Shown in pieces: positions 38,371 to 46,997 of a stretch of DNA of 64,000 nt. The stretch comes from Devosia sp. Root436. GTDB lineage: Bacteria > Pseudomonadota > Alphaproteobacteria > Rhizobiales > Devosiaceae. The notes beneath the pieces are model-generated. The model was not told the DNA's origin. It did not search any database and saw only the letters and a list, made by a program, of their open reading frames with translations. Position 1 is the first letter of the stretch. Each line of letters begins with the position of its first letter. The stretch is taken from positions 512,540 to 576,539 of the forward strand of contig NZ_LMEM01000009.1 of NCBI RefSeq assembly GCF_001426345.1, given 5' to 3'. A program made the position numbers and the translations under genes.

Positions 38371-39585
38371 CTACCGCAGCCCCAGCGCCCCATGCTCCAG
38401 CGCCATCATCACGCCGCGCAGTTCGGCCAGCCCCTTCATCCGCCCGATCGTGGGATAGCCTGGCTGCGAGCGGCGGCCGAGATCGTCAAGGATATCCTGG
38501 CCGTGATCGGGGCGCATGGGAATGACGTGGTCCTTGCGGCCCGCGGCCCTGCGCTTCTTTTCCTCGCGCACCACGGCGGCGATCAGCGCCACCATGTCGG
38601 TATCGCCCGCCAGATGCTCGGCCTCGTAGAACGAGCCGACAATGTCGTCACTGTCGCGCTTGACGTTGCGCAGATGCAGGAAATGCACCTTGTCGCCCAG
38701 CCGCTCCATCATGCCTGGCAGGTCATTGTCGGGCCGCGCGCCCAGCGACCCCGAACACAGCGTCATGCCATTGGCGGGGCTGTCCACGGCATCGAGAATG
38801 TACTTGTAGTCCGCCTCGGTCGACATCACTCGCGGCAGCCCGAGCAGCGCGAACGGCGGATCGTCCGGGTGGCAGCAGAGCCGCAGGCCCAGATCCTCGG
38901 CGGTTGGCACCACGGCATCGAGAAAATCGACGAAATTGGCGCGCAGCCGCTCGCGGGTGATGGCGCCGTATTCATCCAGATGCGCCTGCACGTCCTCCAG
39001 CGACATCGACTCCGTCGAGCCGGGCAGTCCCATGGTGACATTGCGCGCCAGCTGCTTGCGGGCGGCATCGTCCATGGCGCTGAAGCGCCGTTCCGCCTCG
39101 TCGGCTATGGCATTGGTATAATCGGCAGTAGCGCCCTGGCGCTGCAGCACATGGATATCGAAGGCGGCGAAATCGTTGATGTCGAACCGCATGCACGAGC
39201 CGCCATTGGGCACTGTCCAGCGCAGGTCGGTGCGGGTCCAGTCCAGCACCGGCATGAAATTGTAGCAGATGACCTCGATGCCGCTGTCGGCGAGGTTCTT
39301 CATCGAGACCTTGTAGGTTTCGATATGCTCGCGCCAGGCATTCTTCTGCTTCTTGATATCCTCGGAAACCGGCAGGCTTTCCACCACATCCCAGGTCAGG
39401 CCCGACGGCGTGCCGTCCTTGCGCGTTCCGATCTCGGCATGCCGCTTGGCGATCTCCTCCGGTGTCCACACCACCCCGTTGGGCACATGATGCAGCGCGC
39501 TGACCACGCCCACCGCGCCGACCTGGGTGATATCGTCGATGCTGCACTGGTCCTTGGGTCCGAACCATCGCCACGTCTGTCGCAA
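38371..39585 (-). CDS. uxuA: Mannonate dehydratase
   Basis: The 404-residue enzyme converts D-mannonate to 2-keto-3-deoxygluconate in hexuronate catabolism. Family motifs include RQTWRWFGP at the start, CYNFMPVLDWTRTDL near residue 106 with metal-pocket residues, CCHPDDPP near residue 233 and MRPDHGQD near residue 355. The start is a TTG at 39585 with GGAG seven bases upstream, giving the usual N-terminus; a GTG at 39594 overlaps that ribosome site. It stands apart from the kdu/kdg operon but feeds the same intermediate. Confidence 0.93.
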   Translation of the reverse strand: MRQTWRWFGPKDQCSIDDITQVGAVGVVSALHHVPNGVVWTPEEIAKRHAEIGTRKDGTPSGLTWDVVESLPVSEDIKKQKNAWREHIETYKVSMKNLADSGIEVICYNFMPVLDWTRTDLRWTVPNGGSCMRFDINDFAAFDIHVLQRQGATADYTNAIADEAERRFSAMDDAARKQLARNVTMGLPGSTESMSLEDVQAHLDEYGAITRERLRANFVDFLDAVVPTAEDLGLRLCCHPDDPPFALLGLPRVMSTEADYKYILDAVDSPANGMTLCSGSLGARPDNDLPGMMERLGDKVHFLHLRNVKRDSDDIVGSFYEAEHLAGDTDMVALIAAVVREEKKRRAAGRKDHVIPMRPDHGQDILDDLGRRSQPGYPTIGRMKGLAELRGVMMALEHGALGLR

Positions 39586-39670
39586 ATCAGGCACTCCGTC
39601 ATTCTTGTATGGAAGTCCATGCCACAGGACCGCTCAGGCGCAAAGCCCTATTCGGCGGCGGTGCGGGGCA

Positions 39671-40288
39671 TCATTTCCGCATTTCCCGGTCATAGACGAA
39701 TTTCGGCATTTCCCAGCGGAACGCCAGCGCCAGCACGCGCAGCGCGAAGCCGAGGACGATGGCGACGATCACCATCAGATCGCCTGGCAGCCCCCAGAGC
39801 AGGCCGAGATAATAGACCACGCCCGCCACCATGGAGACCGTGGCATAGAGTTCGCCCTGGAAGATCAGCGGCACGTCGTTGCACAGCACGTCACGCAAAA
39901 TGCCACCGGCCGTTCCCGTGACCATGCCGGCCACGATGACGATGATCGGGTGCACGCCGGCCTCGATGCCGATATTGCAGCCGATGACGGTAAAGACCAC
40001 CAGCCCCAGCGCATCGAGCAGCAGGAATGGCCAGCGCAGGCGATCCACCAGCCGCGCCAGCGGGATGGTGATCAGCGCCGCGGCGCAGACTTCCAGCAGC
40101 AGATAGGGGTTTTCCACCCAGGACAGCGGATAGTGATCGAGCAGGATGTCGCGCAGCGTACCGCCCCCCAGCGCCGTGACGCAGGCGATGAGGCACACAC
40201 CGAACCAGTCCATGTTCCGCCGGCCCGCTGCGAGTGCCGCGGTCATCGCTTCGGCGGCGATGGCGATGTAGAAGGCAATGAGCAGCAT
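39671..40288 (-). CDS. Trimeric intracellular cation channel family protein (YadS/UPF0126-like)
   Basis: This 205-residue membrane protein contains about seven helices and the two glycine-rich repeats ACVTALGGGTLRDILL and GMVTGTAGGILRDVL typical of bacterial TRIC channels. These repeats contribute to the ion pathway in homotrimers. It is divergent from the M15-like gene. The ATG follows GGAGC at short spacing. Physiological role in bacteria is uncertain; potassium transport is the usual proposal. Confidence 0.87.
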   Translation of the reverse strand: MLLIAFYIAIAAEAMTAALAAGRRNMDWFGVCLIACVTALGGGTLRDILLDHYPLSWVENPYLLLEVCAAALITIPLARLVDRLRWPFLLLDALGLVVFTVIGCNIGIEAGVHPIIVIVAGMVTGTAGGILRDVLCNDVPLIFQGELYATVSMVAGVVYYLGLLWGLPGDLMVIVAIVLGFALRVLALAFRWEMPKFVYDREMRK

Positions 40289-40370
40289 TGGCTCCGTCCT
40301 GACCTTGTCGAAACCGGGTTGTCCTTCGTCACGTTACTGCAAGAGATTGCCGCGTCCAGTGAGAGCCAGC

Positions 40371-40988
40371 ATGCGCCAGCCCAAATCCGTCAAAAGCCTC
40401 GAAGACCTCGGCCGCATCCGCCTCAGCGAGAACTTCTTCCTGCGCGACTTCCTCTATTCGGAAATCGCCATCATCCACGGCTTCCAGAACATCCCCGACG
40501 ATCCGGACCTCGCCATAGCAGCCGGCAAGGTACTCTGCCAAACCCTGCTCGAACCGCTGCAGGCCCGCTTCGGCAGGATATCCGTCCGTTCCGCCTACCG
40601 CTCGCCCCAGGTCAACCACTTCGGCAATATCAACAAGCTCAATTGCGGCCGCAACGAAACCAATTTCGGCGGCCATATCTGGGATCGCCGCAACGCCAAG
40701 GGCCAGATGGGCGCCACCGCCTGCATCGTCGTCAACCGCTTCGTGCCCTATTACGAACGCACCGGCGACTGGGAAGCCATGGCATGGTGGGTCCACGACC
40801 ACCTGCCCTATTCTGACATGGAATTCTTTCCAAAACTGGCCGCCTTCAACCTGCAATGGCACGAGGAACCGAGCCGCACCATCCATAGCTTCATCCCGCC
40901 GCGGCGCGGGAAATTGACGGGTCCGGGCAAACCGTGGGCTGGGAGGCATGACGAAGCCTATGCGGCGATGCTGGCGGAGATCGGGTAG
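40371..40988 (+). CDS. Peptidase M15-like protein
   Basis: The 205-residue product has no signal peptide. It shows SVRSAYRSPQVN, FGGHIWDR (a possible metal-binding His with Asp nearby) and LQWHEEPSRTIHSF near residue 165, a pattern of M15/VanX-like carboxypeptidases. Catalytic competence is uncertain because the canonical SxHxxGxAxD motif is altered. The ATG at 40371 is preferred; the frame is open upstream across the divergent gene's start. Confidence 0.65.
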   Translation: MRQPKSVKSLEDLGRIRLSENFFLRDFLYSEIAIIHGFQNIPDDPDLAIAAGKVLCQTLLEPLQARFGRISVRSAYRSPQVNHFGNINKLNCGRNETNFGGHIWDRRNAKGQMGATACIVVNRFVPYYERTGDWEAMAWWVHDHLPYSDMEFFPKLAAFNLQWHEEPSRTIHSFIPPRRGKLTGPGKPWAGRHDEAYAAMLAEIG

Positions 40989-41011
40989 GGGCGCATCCCT
41001 CCCCACCAACG

Positions 41012-41112
41012 GCGTGATCCCGGCGAAGGCCGGGATCCATCCTGAGGTTTTCCCACGCCCGCAGCAGGTCCAGTCATCTCAAGATGGATTCCGGCCTTCG
41101 CCGGAATGACAT
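41012..41112. repeat. Diverged family D palindromic repeat
   Basis: GATCCCGGCGAAGGCCGGGATC on the left and GGATTCCGGCCTTCGCCGGAAT on the right are facing hairpins related to the family at 2109, 35663 and 57720. Confidence 0.7.
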
Positions 41113-41132
41113 CGTGAATGTGGGCAACCTAG

Positions 41133-41468
41133 CTACACAAAATCCTGTCGCATCGGCGTGAACACGTCCACCAGCCGGCCCTTTTCCAGTGCCAGCACGC
41201 CATGCACCAGCCCGGACGGCACGATGAAGCTGCCGCCGGTACCGACGACCTGCGTCACCCCGTCGATGGTCACTTCGAACACCCCCTCGATGACATAGCT
41301 CACCTGGATATGGGGATGGCTGTGCAGCGCGCCGATGGCGCCCTTGTCGAAGCCGAATTCCACCTGCATCAGCTCGGGCGTGTGGATCAGCACCTTGCGC
41401 GTATTGCCCGGCGCCAGCACGACGGTTTCACCCTCATCCGCTTGCGCGAACAGTTTCTGCTCAGTCAT
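41133..41468 (-). CDS. kdgF: KdgF cupin, unsaturated uronate linearising enzyme
   Basis: This 111-residue single-domain cupin has metal ligands H49, H51 and Q55 in LHSHPHIQ and H89 in LVHGVLAL, and ends with VDVFTPMRQDFV, the KdgF signature. KdgF converts 4,5-unsaturated galacturonate or mannuronate to 5-keto-4-deoxyuronate, the substrate of KduI, which is encoded two genes upstream. It is the last gene of the TRAP-gntR-kduI-kduD-kdgF operon and begins four bases after the kduD stop. Confidence 0.88.
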   Translation of the reverse strand: MTEQKLFAQADEGETVVLAPGNTRKVLIHTPELMQVEFGFDKGAIGALHSHPHIQVSYVIEGVFEVTIDGVTQVVGTGGSFIVPSGLVHGVLALEKGRLVDVFTPMRQDFV

Positions 41469-41471
41469 GGA

Positions 41472-42236
41472 TCACCTCGCGAGCCACCCGCCATCCACGG
41501 GGACGACGGCGCCATGCATATAGTTGGAAGCCGGCGACAGCAGGAACACTGCCGCGTCGCCAATGTCGGACGGTGCGCCCCAGCGCCCCGCCGGAATACG
41601 CCCCAGGATCGAGGCCGAGCGGTCCGGATCGGCGCGCAAGGCCTCGGTATTGTTGGTCTCGATATAACCGGGCGCGATCGAATTGACGTTGATGCCTTTG
41701 GCCGCCCACTCATTGGCCAGGAGCCGCGTGATCCCCAGCACGCCGCTCTTGGAGGCGGTGTAGCTGGCGACGCGGATGCCGCCCTGGAAACTCAGCATCG
41801 AGGAGATGTTGACGACCTTGGCGCTGCGACCGACGGCCAGCGCCTTCCGCCCCAGCGACTGGCAGAGGAAGAACATCGTCTTGAGGTTGATGTCCATCAC
41901 CTGGTCCCAGTCCTCCTCGGTGAAATCCACCGCATCGACCCGCTTGATGATGCCGGCATTGTTGACCAGCCCATCGATGGGACCATGCTGGTCCCATGCC
42001 GCGTCGAACATCGCCTGCGCGGCCATGGTGGAACCGAGGTCGGCCTGCACCGCGACGAAATCGGCGCCGAGCCCGGCCATCAGCGATGCCGTGACCTCCA
42101 TGCTGGAGCGCCCGACGCCGATCACCCTGCCGCCGGCCCGGCCGATGCCGAGCGCAATGCCCTGCCCGATGCCGGTATTGGCGCCGGTGACCATGACGGT
42201 CCTGCCCGCAAGGCTGAAGGCGCTGAGATCGCTCAC
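41472..42236 (-). CDS. kduD: 2-dehydro-3-deoxy-D-gluconate 5-dehydrogenase
   Basis: The 254-residue short-chain dehydrogenase has the cofactor motif TGANTGIG (about 15-22), NNAGI near residue 90 and the catalytic YTASKSG. It interconverts 2,5-diketo-3-deoxygluconate and 2-keto-3-deoxygluconate using NAD(H). The start is a GTG at 42236 overlapping the kduI stop (GTGA-type coupling); an upstream open frame to 42347 only shadows kduI. Confidence 0.92.
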   Translation of the reverse strand: MSDLSAFSLAGRTVMVTGANTGIGQGIALGIGRAGGRVIGVGRSSMEVTASLMAGLGADFVAVQADLGSTMAAQAMFDAAWDQHGPIDGLVNNAGIIKRVDAVDFTEEDWDQVMDINLKTMFFLCQSLGRKALAVGRSAKVVNISSMLSFQGGIRVASYTASKSGVLGITRLLANEWAAKGINVNSIAPGYIETNNTEALRADPDRSASILGRIPAGRWGAPSDIGDAAVFLLSPASNYMHGAVVPVDGGWLAR

Positions 42237-43063
42237 AGCAGCTCGTCCATGCCGATCTTGTCGACATCGGTATAGTCGACATTGTCGCCGGCCATGGCCC
42301 AGATGAAGGTATAGGCGCCGGTGCCTGCGCCCGAATGGATCGACCAAGGCGGCGAGATCACCGCTTCTTCATTGCGCACGATGAGGTGGCGCGTCTCGTC
42401 CGGCTCGCCCATCAGATGCACTACAAAGGCGTCGGGCTTGAGGTCGAAATAGAGATAGGCCTCCATGCGGCGGTCATGGATATGGGCGGGCATGGTGTTC
42501 CATACCGAGCCCGGCGCGAAGCTGGTCAGGCCTACCACCAGCTGGCAGGTCTTGACGCTGTCGGCATTGACGAACTGGAAGATGCTCCGCTCGTTGGCGG
42601 TCTCGTTGCTGCCCAGGTCGAGCCGCTTGGCGTCGGATTGTCTGATCAGGGTGGTCTTGTGGCTGGCATGGGCCGGCGCGCTCAGCAGGTAGAATTTGGC
42701 GCCTTCGCCCGAGAAGCGCACATCCTTGCTGCCCATGCCCACATAGAGCATGTCGCGGGAGCCCACGGCATAGTCCGTTCCATCCACCGCGATGGTCCCG
42801 GCCGCGCCGATATTGACGGCGATGAGTTCGCGCCGGTCGAGGAAATTGGCCGTACCCGTCGGCTTGATGGTGTCGAGCCCCAGCGCCTTGCCGGCAGGCA
42901 CCGCCCCACCCACCGCCATGCGGTCATAATGGGTATAGGTCCAGTTGACCGCCCCCGCCACGAACAGGTCATCGATGAGGAACTGCTCGCGCAACTCCTC
43001 GGTATTCATGGTCGAGGCGCTGACCGGGTCGATGGCGAAACGAATGTCGTGGTTGGTCGTCAT
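42233..43063 (-). CDS. kduI: 5-dehydro-4-deoxy-D-glucuronate isomerase
   Basis: The 276-residue cupin-type isomerase converts 5-keto-4-deoxyuronate to 2,5-diketo-3-deoxygluconate in the breakdown of pectin- or glycosaminoglycan-derived unsaturated uronates. The metal-site region NTMPAHIHDRRMEAYLYF (about 189-206) and SPPWSIHSG are intact. Its ATG overlaps the regulator stop (ATGA), and its stop overlaps kduD. Confidence 0.94.
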   Translation of the reverse strand: MTTNHDIRFAIDPVSASTMNTEELREQFLIDDLFVAGAVNWTYTHYDRMAVGGAVPAGKALGLDTIKPTGTANFLDRRELIAVNIGAAGTIAVDGTDYAVGSRDMLYVGMGSKDVRFSGEGAKFYLLSAPAHASHKTTLIRQSDAKRLDLGSNETANERSIFQFVNADSVKTCQLVVGLTSFAPGSVWNTMPAHIHDRRMEAYLYFDLKPDAFVVHLMGEPDETRHLIVRNEEAVISPPWSIHSGAGTGAYTFIWAMAGDNVDYTDVDKIGMDELL

Positions 43064-43818
43064 GGATAGTCCTGTTGGCTTAGATCGGGAGGCGGCCCGC
43101 CTTCGCGGAGACGCTGGCGATAGAGTTCCTGGCTGCGGACCAGGTGGCGGCGCATGGCGCGGCGCGCCGCCTCGATATCCTGCTCGCTGATCGCCGAAAC
43201 GATCAGCCAGTGCTCGGCCTGCACCGAGCGCTGATATTCGCGCGACAGCACCGTTTCGATGCGCCAGGGCGATTGCACATCGCAGGGAATGGCGCGGGTG
43301 CCCAGCGCATTGAGCACCTCGACATAGAACGGGTTGCTGGTCGCCGCCGCAATGGCGTGATGCAGGTTGAAATCGGCCTTGCCCGTCGGCTCGTCACGTT
43401 CGAGCAGGCGGTCGAATTCGTGGAACGCCTCATGGATCGCCGCATCCTGCGAATTGGTTCGCCGCTGCGCGGCAAGGCCGGCGCTCTCGATCTCGATGCC
43501 CATGCGCACTTCGAGCACGTTGATCGCATCCGAGATGCGATTGCCGCTGTCGATGGCGCGCATGCCGCCGCGGGCGATGACGAACACGCCGGCGCCCTGC
43601 CGGGCCTCGACGATCCCGTCCGCGGCCAATGCCGCGATGGCCTCGCGCACCACCGTCCGGCTGACCCCGAATATCTTGGTCATCTGGCTTTCGGTGGGCA
43701 GCTTGCTGCCGGTGTCGTATTCACCCGTGCCGATGCGCTTGCGCAGCGTATCCACCACCAGTTCGGCCAGCTTGGGCTTGCGCCCGGTCGGCGCCGTCCC
43801 GACGTCGGATACGCTCAT
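43060..43818 (-). CDS. GntR/FadR-family transcriptional regulator of uronate use
   Basis: The 252-residue regulator has an N-terminal winged helix (about 15-80; KLPTESQMTKIFGVSRTVVREAI spans the recognition helix) and a C-terminal all-helical FCD ligand domain (about 100-235) with metal-type His residues. GntR/FCD members of the UxuR/ExuR type respond to uronates or their derivatives. Its ATG overlaps the TRAP permease stop region, and its stop overlaps kduI. It probably controls the operon through the palindrome near 46851. Confidence 0.9.
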   Translation of the reverse strand: MSVSDVGTAPTGRKPKLAELVVDTLRKRIGTGEYDTGSKLPTESQMTKIFGVSRTVVREAIAALAADGIVEARQGAGVFVIARGGMRAIDSGNRISDAINVLEVRMGIEIESAGLAAQRRTNSQDAAIHEAFHEFDRLLERDEPTGKADFNLHHAIAAATSNPFYVEVLNALGTRAIPCDVQSPWRIETVLSREYQRSVQAEHWLIVSAISEQDIEAARRAMRRHLVRSQELYRQRLREGGPPPDLSQQDYP

Positions 43819-43820
43819 TT

Positions 43821-45104
43821 TCACCCCCGGAACAGCGCCGGCAGCCATAGCGACAGCGCCGGAACATAGGTAACCAGCCCCAGCACGATCAGGCCCGCCA
43901 GGTAGAAGGGCCAGATGCTCTTCATGGCCTGCATGACAGTGATCTTGCCGACGGCGGCGGCGACGAACTGCACCGGCCCCAGCGGCGGCGTGTTGAGGCC
44001 GATGCCCAGATTGAGGATCATGATGACGCCGAAATGCACCGGATCGACGCCGAATTCCTTGACCATGGGCAGGAAGATCGGAGTGGTGATGATGATCAGC
44101 GGACCCATATCCATGAAGGTGCCGAGCAGCAGCAGCACGATGTTGATCATGATCAGCACCATCAGCGGGTCGCTCGAAATCGAGGCCATGCCGGCGGTGA
44201 GAATGGTGGCCACCTTGAGATAGGCCATCAGCCAGCCGAACGAGGCCGCGGCGCCGATGATGAACAGCACCATGGCCGTGGTCCGCACCGCGCCAAGCAC
44301 GGAATGGACGAACTCTTTCCAGGTCAGCGAGCGGTAGACCACCAGCGTCACCAGCAGCGCATAGATGACCGCGATGCACGAGCTTTCCGTTGCCGTGAAG
44401 ATGCCCGAGCGCACGCCGCCGAAGATGATGGCGATCAGCATCAGGCCCGGAATGGACACCAGGAAATAGTAGCCTGCCTTGCGGAAACCCTGGAACGGCT
44501 CGGTGGGATAGCCGCGCTTGACGGCCACGACATAGGCCGTGACGCTCAGCGCTGCTGCAAGCAGCAGGCCCGGAATGATACCGGCGGTAAACAGGTCGGC
44601 GATCGAGATATTGCCGCCACCCGAGAGCGAATAGATGATCATGTTGTGGCTGGGCGGCAGCAGCAGCGCGATCAGTGCCGCCATCGACGTCACGTTGACC
44701 GCATAGTCGGCGCCATAGCCGCGCGCCTTCATCTGCGGGATCATGATGCCGCCCACCGCCGCCGCCTCGGCCACCGCCGACCCGGAAATGCCGCCGAACA
44801 GCGTCGAAGCCGCGATATTGACCTGTCCCAGGCCACCGCGCACATGCCCGATCAGCGAACCGGCAAAGGAGATGATCCGCGCCGCGATGCCGCCGCGCAT
44901 CATCAGGTCGCCGGCAAAAATGAAGAACGGAATGGCCAGCAGGCTGAAGGCGGAAACGCCCGAATTGAGCTGCTGAAACACCACGATGGCCGGGCGCCCC
45001 AGATAAATGATCGTGGCGAAGCTGGCGATGCCCAGGCAGTAGGCGATCGGCGTACCGATCACCATCAGGACCGTGAAAACGCCAAAGAGAATCCAGTATT
45101 CCAT
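43821..45104 (-). CDS. TRAP transporter large permease subunit (DctM/UxuM-like)
   Basis: The 427-residue membrane subunit has about twelve helices and the DctM family start (WILFGVFTVLMVIGTPIAYCLG). TRAP large subunits catalyse sodium-driven import together with the small subunit. Operon context with kdu/kdgF genes makes a uronate or unsaturated uronate the likely substrate. It starts five bases after the small-subunit stop. Confidence 0.93.
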   Translation of the reverse strand: MEYWILFGVFTVLMVIGTPIAYCLGIASFATIIYLGRPAIVVFQQLNSGVSAFSLLAIPFFIFAGDLMMRGGIAARIISFAGSLIGHVRGGLGQVNIAASTLFGGISGSAVAEAAAVGGIMIPQMKARGYGADYAVNVTSMAALIALLLPPSHNMIIYSLSGGGNISIADLFTAGIIPGLLLAAALSVTAYVVAVKRGYPTEPFQGFRKAGYYFLVSIPGLMLIAIIFGGVRSGIFTATESSCIAVIYALLVTLVVYRSLTWKEFVHSVLGAVRTTAMVLFIIGAAASFGWLMAYLKVATILTAGMASISSDPLMVLIMINIVLLLLGTFMDMGPLIIITTPIFLPMVKEFGVDPVHFGVIMILNLGIGLNTPPLGPVQFVAAAVGKITVMQAMKSIWPFYLAGLIVLGLVTYVPALSLWLPALFRG

Positions 45105-45109
45105 CTGTA

Positions 45110-45637
45110 TCAGGCCTCGGTGATCGTCGGATCGGCAATGACGTCATCGACCGGTTCGCCAGCCAGGCGCATCAGGATGCGCTCCAGCGAGAACAGGCAC
45201 ATCAGCACGCCCGAGACCACGATAGGAAAATAGGTAAACGAGGTCGGCAGCCCGAGCACCGGGATGCGGGTCGACCAGTAACGGATGACCAGCTCGCCGC
45301 CATAAAAGACCATGCCGAAGGCAAAGGCGAAGATGCAGAGATCGCTGACGGCGCGCAGCCAGGGCTTGGCGCCCGGCGGCAGCACATAGATCAGCACGTC
45401 GAACCCCATATGGAAGTTCTCGCGCACGCCCACCGCCGCGCCAAGGAAAACGAACCAGGTCACCAGCATGATAGCGCCGGCTTCCGTCCAGGACGGCGAG
45501 GCGTTGATCACGAAGCGCATGAACACCTGATAGGCGACAATGGCTGTCATGCTGATAAGGCCGATACCGGCCAGCCACAGCACCACATTCGAAAATTGTC
45601 CCAGCACCCGGCTGATCGGCAGCAGTGTTTCTCGCAC
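45110..45637 (-). CDS. TRAP transporter small permease subunit (DctQ-like)
   Basis: The 175-residue protein has four predicted membrane helices and the DctQ motif region with ASPSWTEAGAIMLVTWFVFLG. It bridges the binding protein and the large permease. Order P-Q-M on the minus strand and tight spacing indicate one operon. Confidence 0.9.
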   Translation of the reverse strand: MRETLLPISRVLGQFSNVVLWLAGIGLISMTAIVAYQVFMRFVINASPSWTEAGAIMLVTWFVFLGAAVGVRENFHMGFDVLIYVLPPGAKPWLRAVSDLCIFAFAFGMVFYGGELVIRYWSTRIPVLGLPTSFTYFPIVVSGVLMCLFSLERILMRLAGEPVDDVIADPTITEA

Positions 45638-45697
45638 GATAGTCCTCCGGCAAGCAGAACCGGGCCGGCGCTTTGTACGCCGGCCCGGTGAAGTGGA

Positions 45698-46675
45698 TTA
45701 CTCGGTCGCCTGGATGCGGGCGACCAGGTCCTTGAGTGCCGGATCGGTCACGTACTTGTCGTAGACCGGGCCCATGGCTTCGATGAAGGGGGCCTTGTCG
45801 ACTTCGTTGATGACAGCGCCGAGTGCCTCGACGGCAGCCTTGGATTCGACTTCCTTGGCAGCCCACAGCTCACGCTGCTTGGCGACCGATTCCTTGGCCG
45901 CTTCGCGGAACAGCACCTGGTCCTCGGGGGTGAGGCCATCCCAGACGATCTTGGAGATGACCAGCACTTCTGGCACCATCAGGTGTTCGTCGAGCGAGTA
46001 ATACTTGGCGACTTCGGCGTGGCCGGCAGTGTCGTAGCTCGGGTAGTTGTTCTCGGCGCCGTCGATGACGCCGGTCTGGATGCCCGAATAGACTTCACCA
46101 TAGGGCATCGGGGTGGCATTGCCGCCAAAGGCCGCAACCATGTCCACGAAGATGTCCGACTGCATCACGCGCAGCTTCATGCCCGCCATGTCGGCCGGCG
46201 AGGTGATCGGCTTTTCGCTGTTGTAGAACGAGCGCGCGCCGCCGTCGTAATAGGCCAGCGCAATCACGTCCACGGCGTCGAACGCCCCCAGGATTTCCTC
46301 GCCGATCGGGCCATCGAGCACATGGTGCATATGGTCGGCCGAGCGGAAGATGTAGGGGAGCTGAACCACGGTCGCTTCCGGCACCTGGGTACCGAACGCG
46401 CCGATCGAGATGCGGTTGAGGTCGATCACGCCGAACTGCGTCTGTTCGATCGTGTCCTTTTCCTCGCCGAGCTGGGCGGAGTGGAACACTTCCACCGAGT
46501 AGCGGCCGTCGGTCTTCTGGCTCAGCAGTTCACCGAAATACTTGACCGCCTCGACGGTCGGATAGCCATCGGGATGGGTATCGGACGAACGCAGCACCGT
46601 CTGGGCACTGGCCGTCGAAACCATCAAGGCAGCAGCGACAAGCGCGGTCGCCGCCAGTTTAGGCAGATGAAACAT
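45698..46675 (-). CDS. TRAP transporter solute-binding protein (DctP family)
   Basis: This 325-residue periplasmic protein has a signal peptide (about 1-24, ending STASAQ) and DctP-family features: [14 protein letters not shown] at the mature N-terminus, [10 protein letters not shown] with the ligand carboxylate-binding Arg near residue 150, and NNYPSY near residue 213. The ATG at 46675 is preferred because GGGAGGA lies upstream. It leads the uronate operon and should bind a sugar acid. Confidence 0.92.
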   Translation of the reverse strand: MFHLPKLAATALVAAALMVSTASAQTVLRSSDTHPDGYPTVEAVKYFGELLSQKTDGRYSVEVFHSAQLGEEKDTIEQTQFGVIDLNRISIGAFGTQVPEATVVQLPYIFRSADHMHHVLDGPIGEEILGAFDAVDVIALAYYDGGARSFYNSEKPITSPADMAGMKLRVMQSDIFVDMVAAFGGNATPMPYGEVYSGIQTGVIDGAENNYPSYDTAGHAEVAKYYSLDEHLMVPEVLVISKIVWDGLTPEDQVLFREAAKESVAKQRELWAAKEVESKAAVEALGAVINEVDKAPFIEAMGPVYDKYVTDPALKDLVARIQATE

Positions 46676-46823
46676 TGAGTATCCTCCCATGATGGCATCG
46701 GCTCGACACGCCCTGCGTGTCATCCTGCAGCCGTTGCCGTTGATCGCGACCGGGGTCTTTCCCTCCGCTCGCTCAAGCCCGCCCTTCGTCGTCTGGACTC
46801 TTGCCGGACTTGGTGATGAAACT

Positions 46824-46868
46824 GGTATGGAAGCTATACCGGTAAGTCAACATACAAAATTCTGTATG
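46824..46868. promoter_or_regulatory. Candidate GntR operator pair upstream of the uronate operon
   Basis: GGTAT (46824-46828) and ATACC (46836-46840) form one symmetric pair, and CATACA (46851-46856) with TGTATG (46863-46868) form another with a six-base centre. They lie in the AT-richer part of the 322-bp gap at 46676-46997. The operon starts about 150 bp away. Confidence 0.5.
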
Positions 46869-46939
46869 TTGTATGATGACTTTGGGCCTGAAAATGCCGC
46901 TGTTCCGCCCCCTGTTCCGGCCCTGCTCCCAATTGTAGC

Positions 46940-46972
46940 AACGAAAACGCCGCCGGGGATAAGCCGGCGGCG
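46940..46972 (-). terminator. Rho-independent terminator of lpdA
   Basis: On the minus strand a perfect nine-base stem, CGCCGCCGG with CCGGCGGCG (46964-46972 and 46948-46956), and a seven-base loop are followed by a TTTTCGTT tail. Confidence 0.8.
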
Positions 46973-46997
46973 CAACGACTTAGCTCTTGTGATCCGG

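Noticed and set aside
43819..45147. A merged 695-residue product spanning the GntR gene and the TRAP permease region
   Set aside because: The upstream part reads the TRAP permease in the wrong frame; the regulator starts at 43818 with the permease stop just before it.
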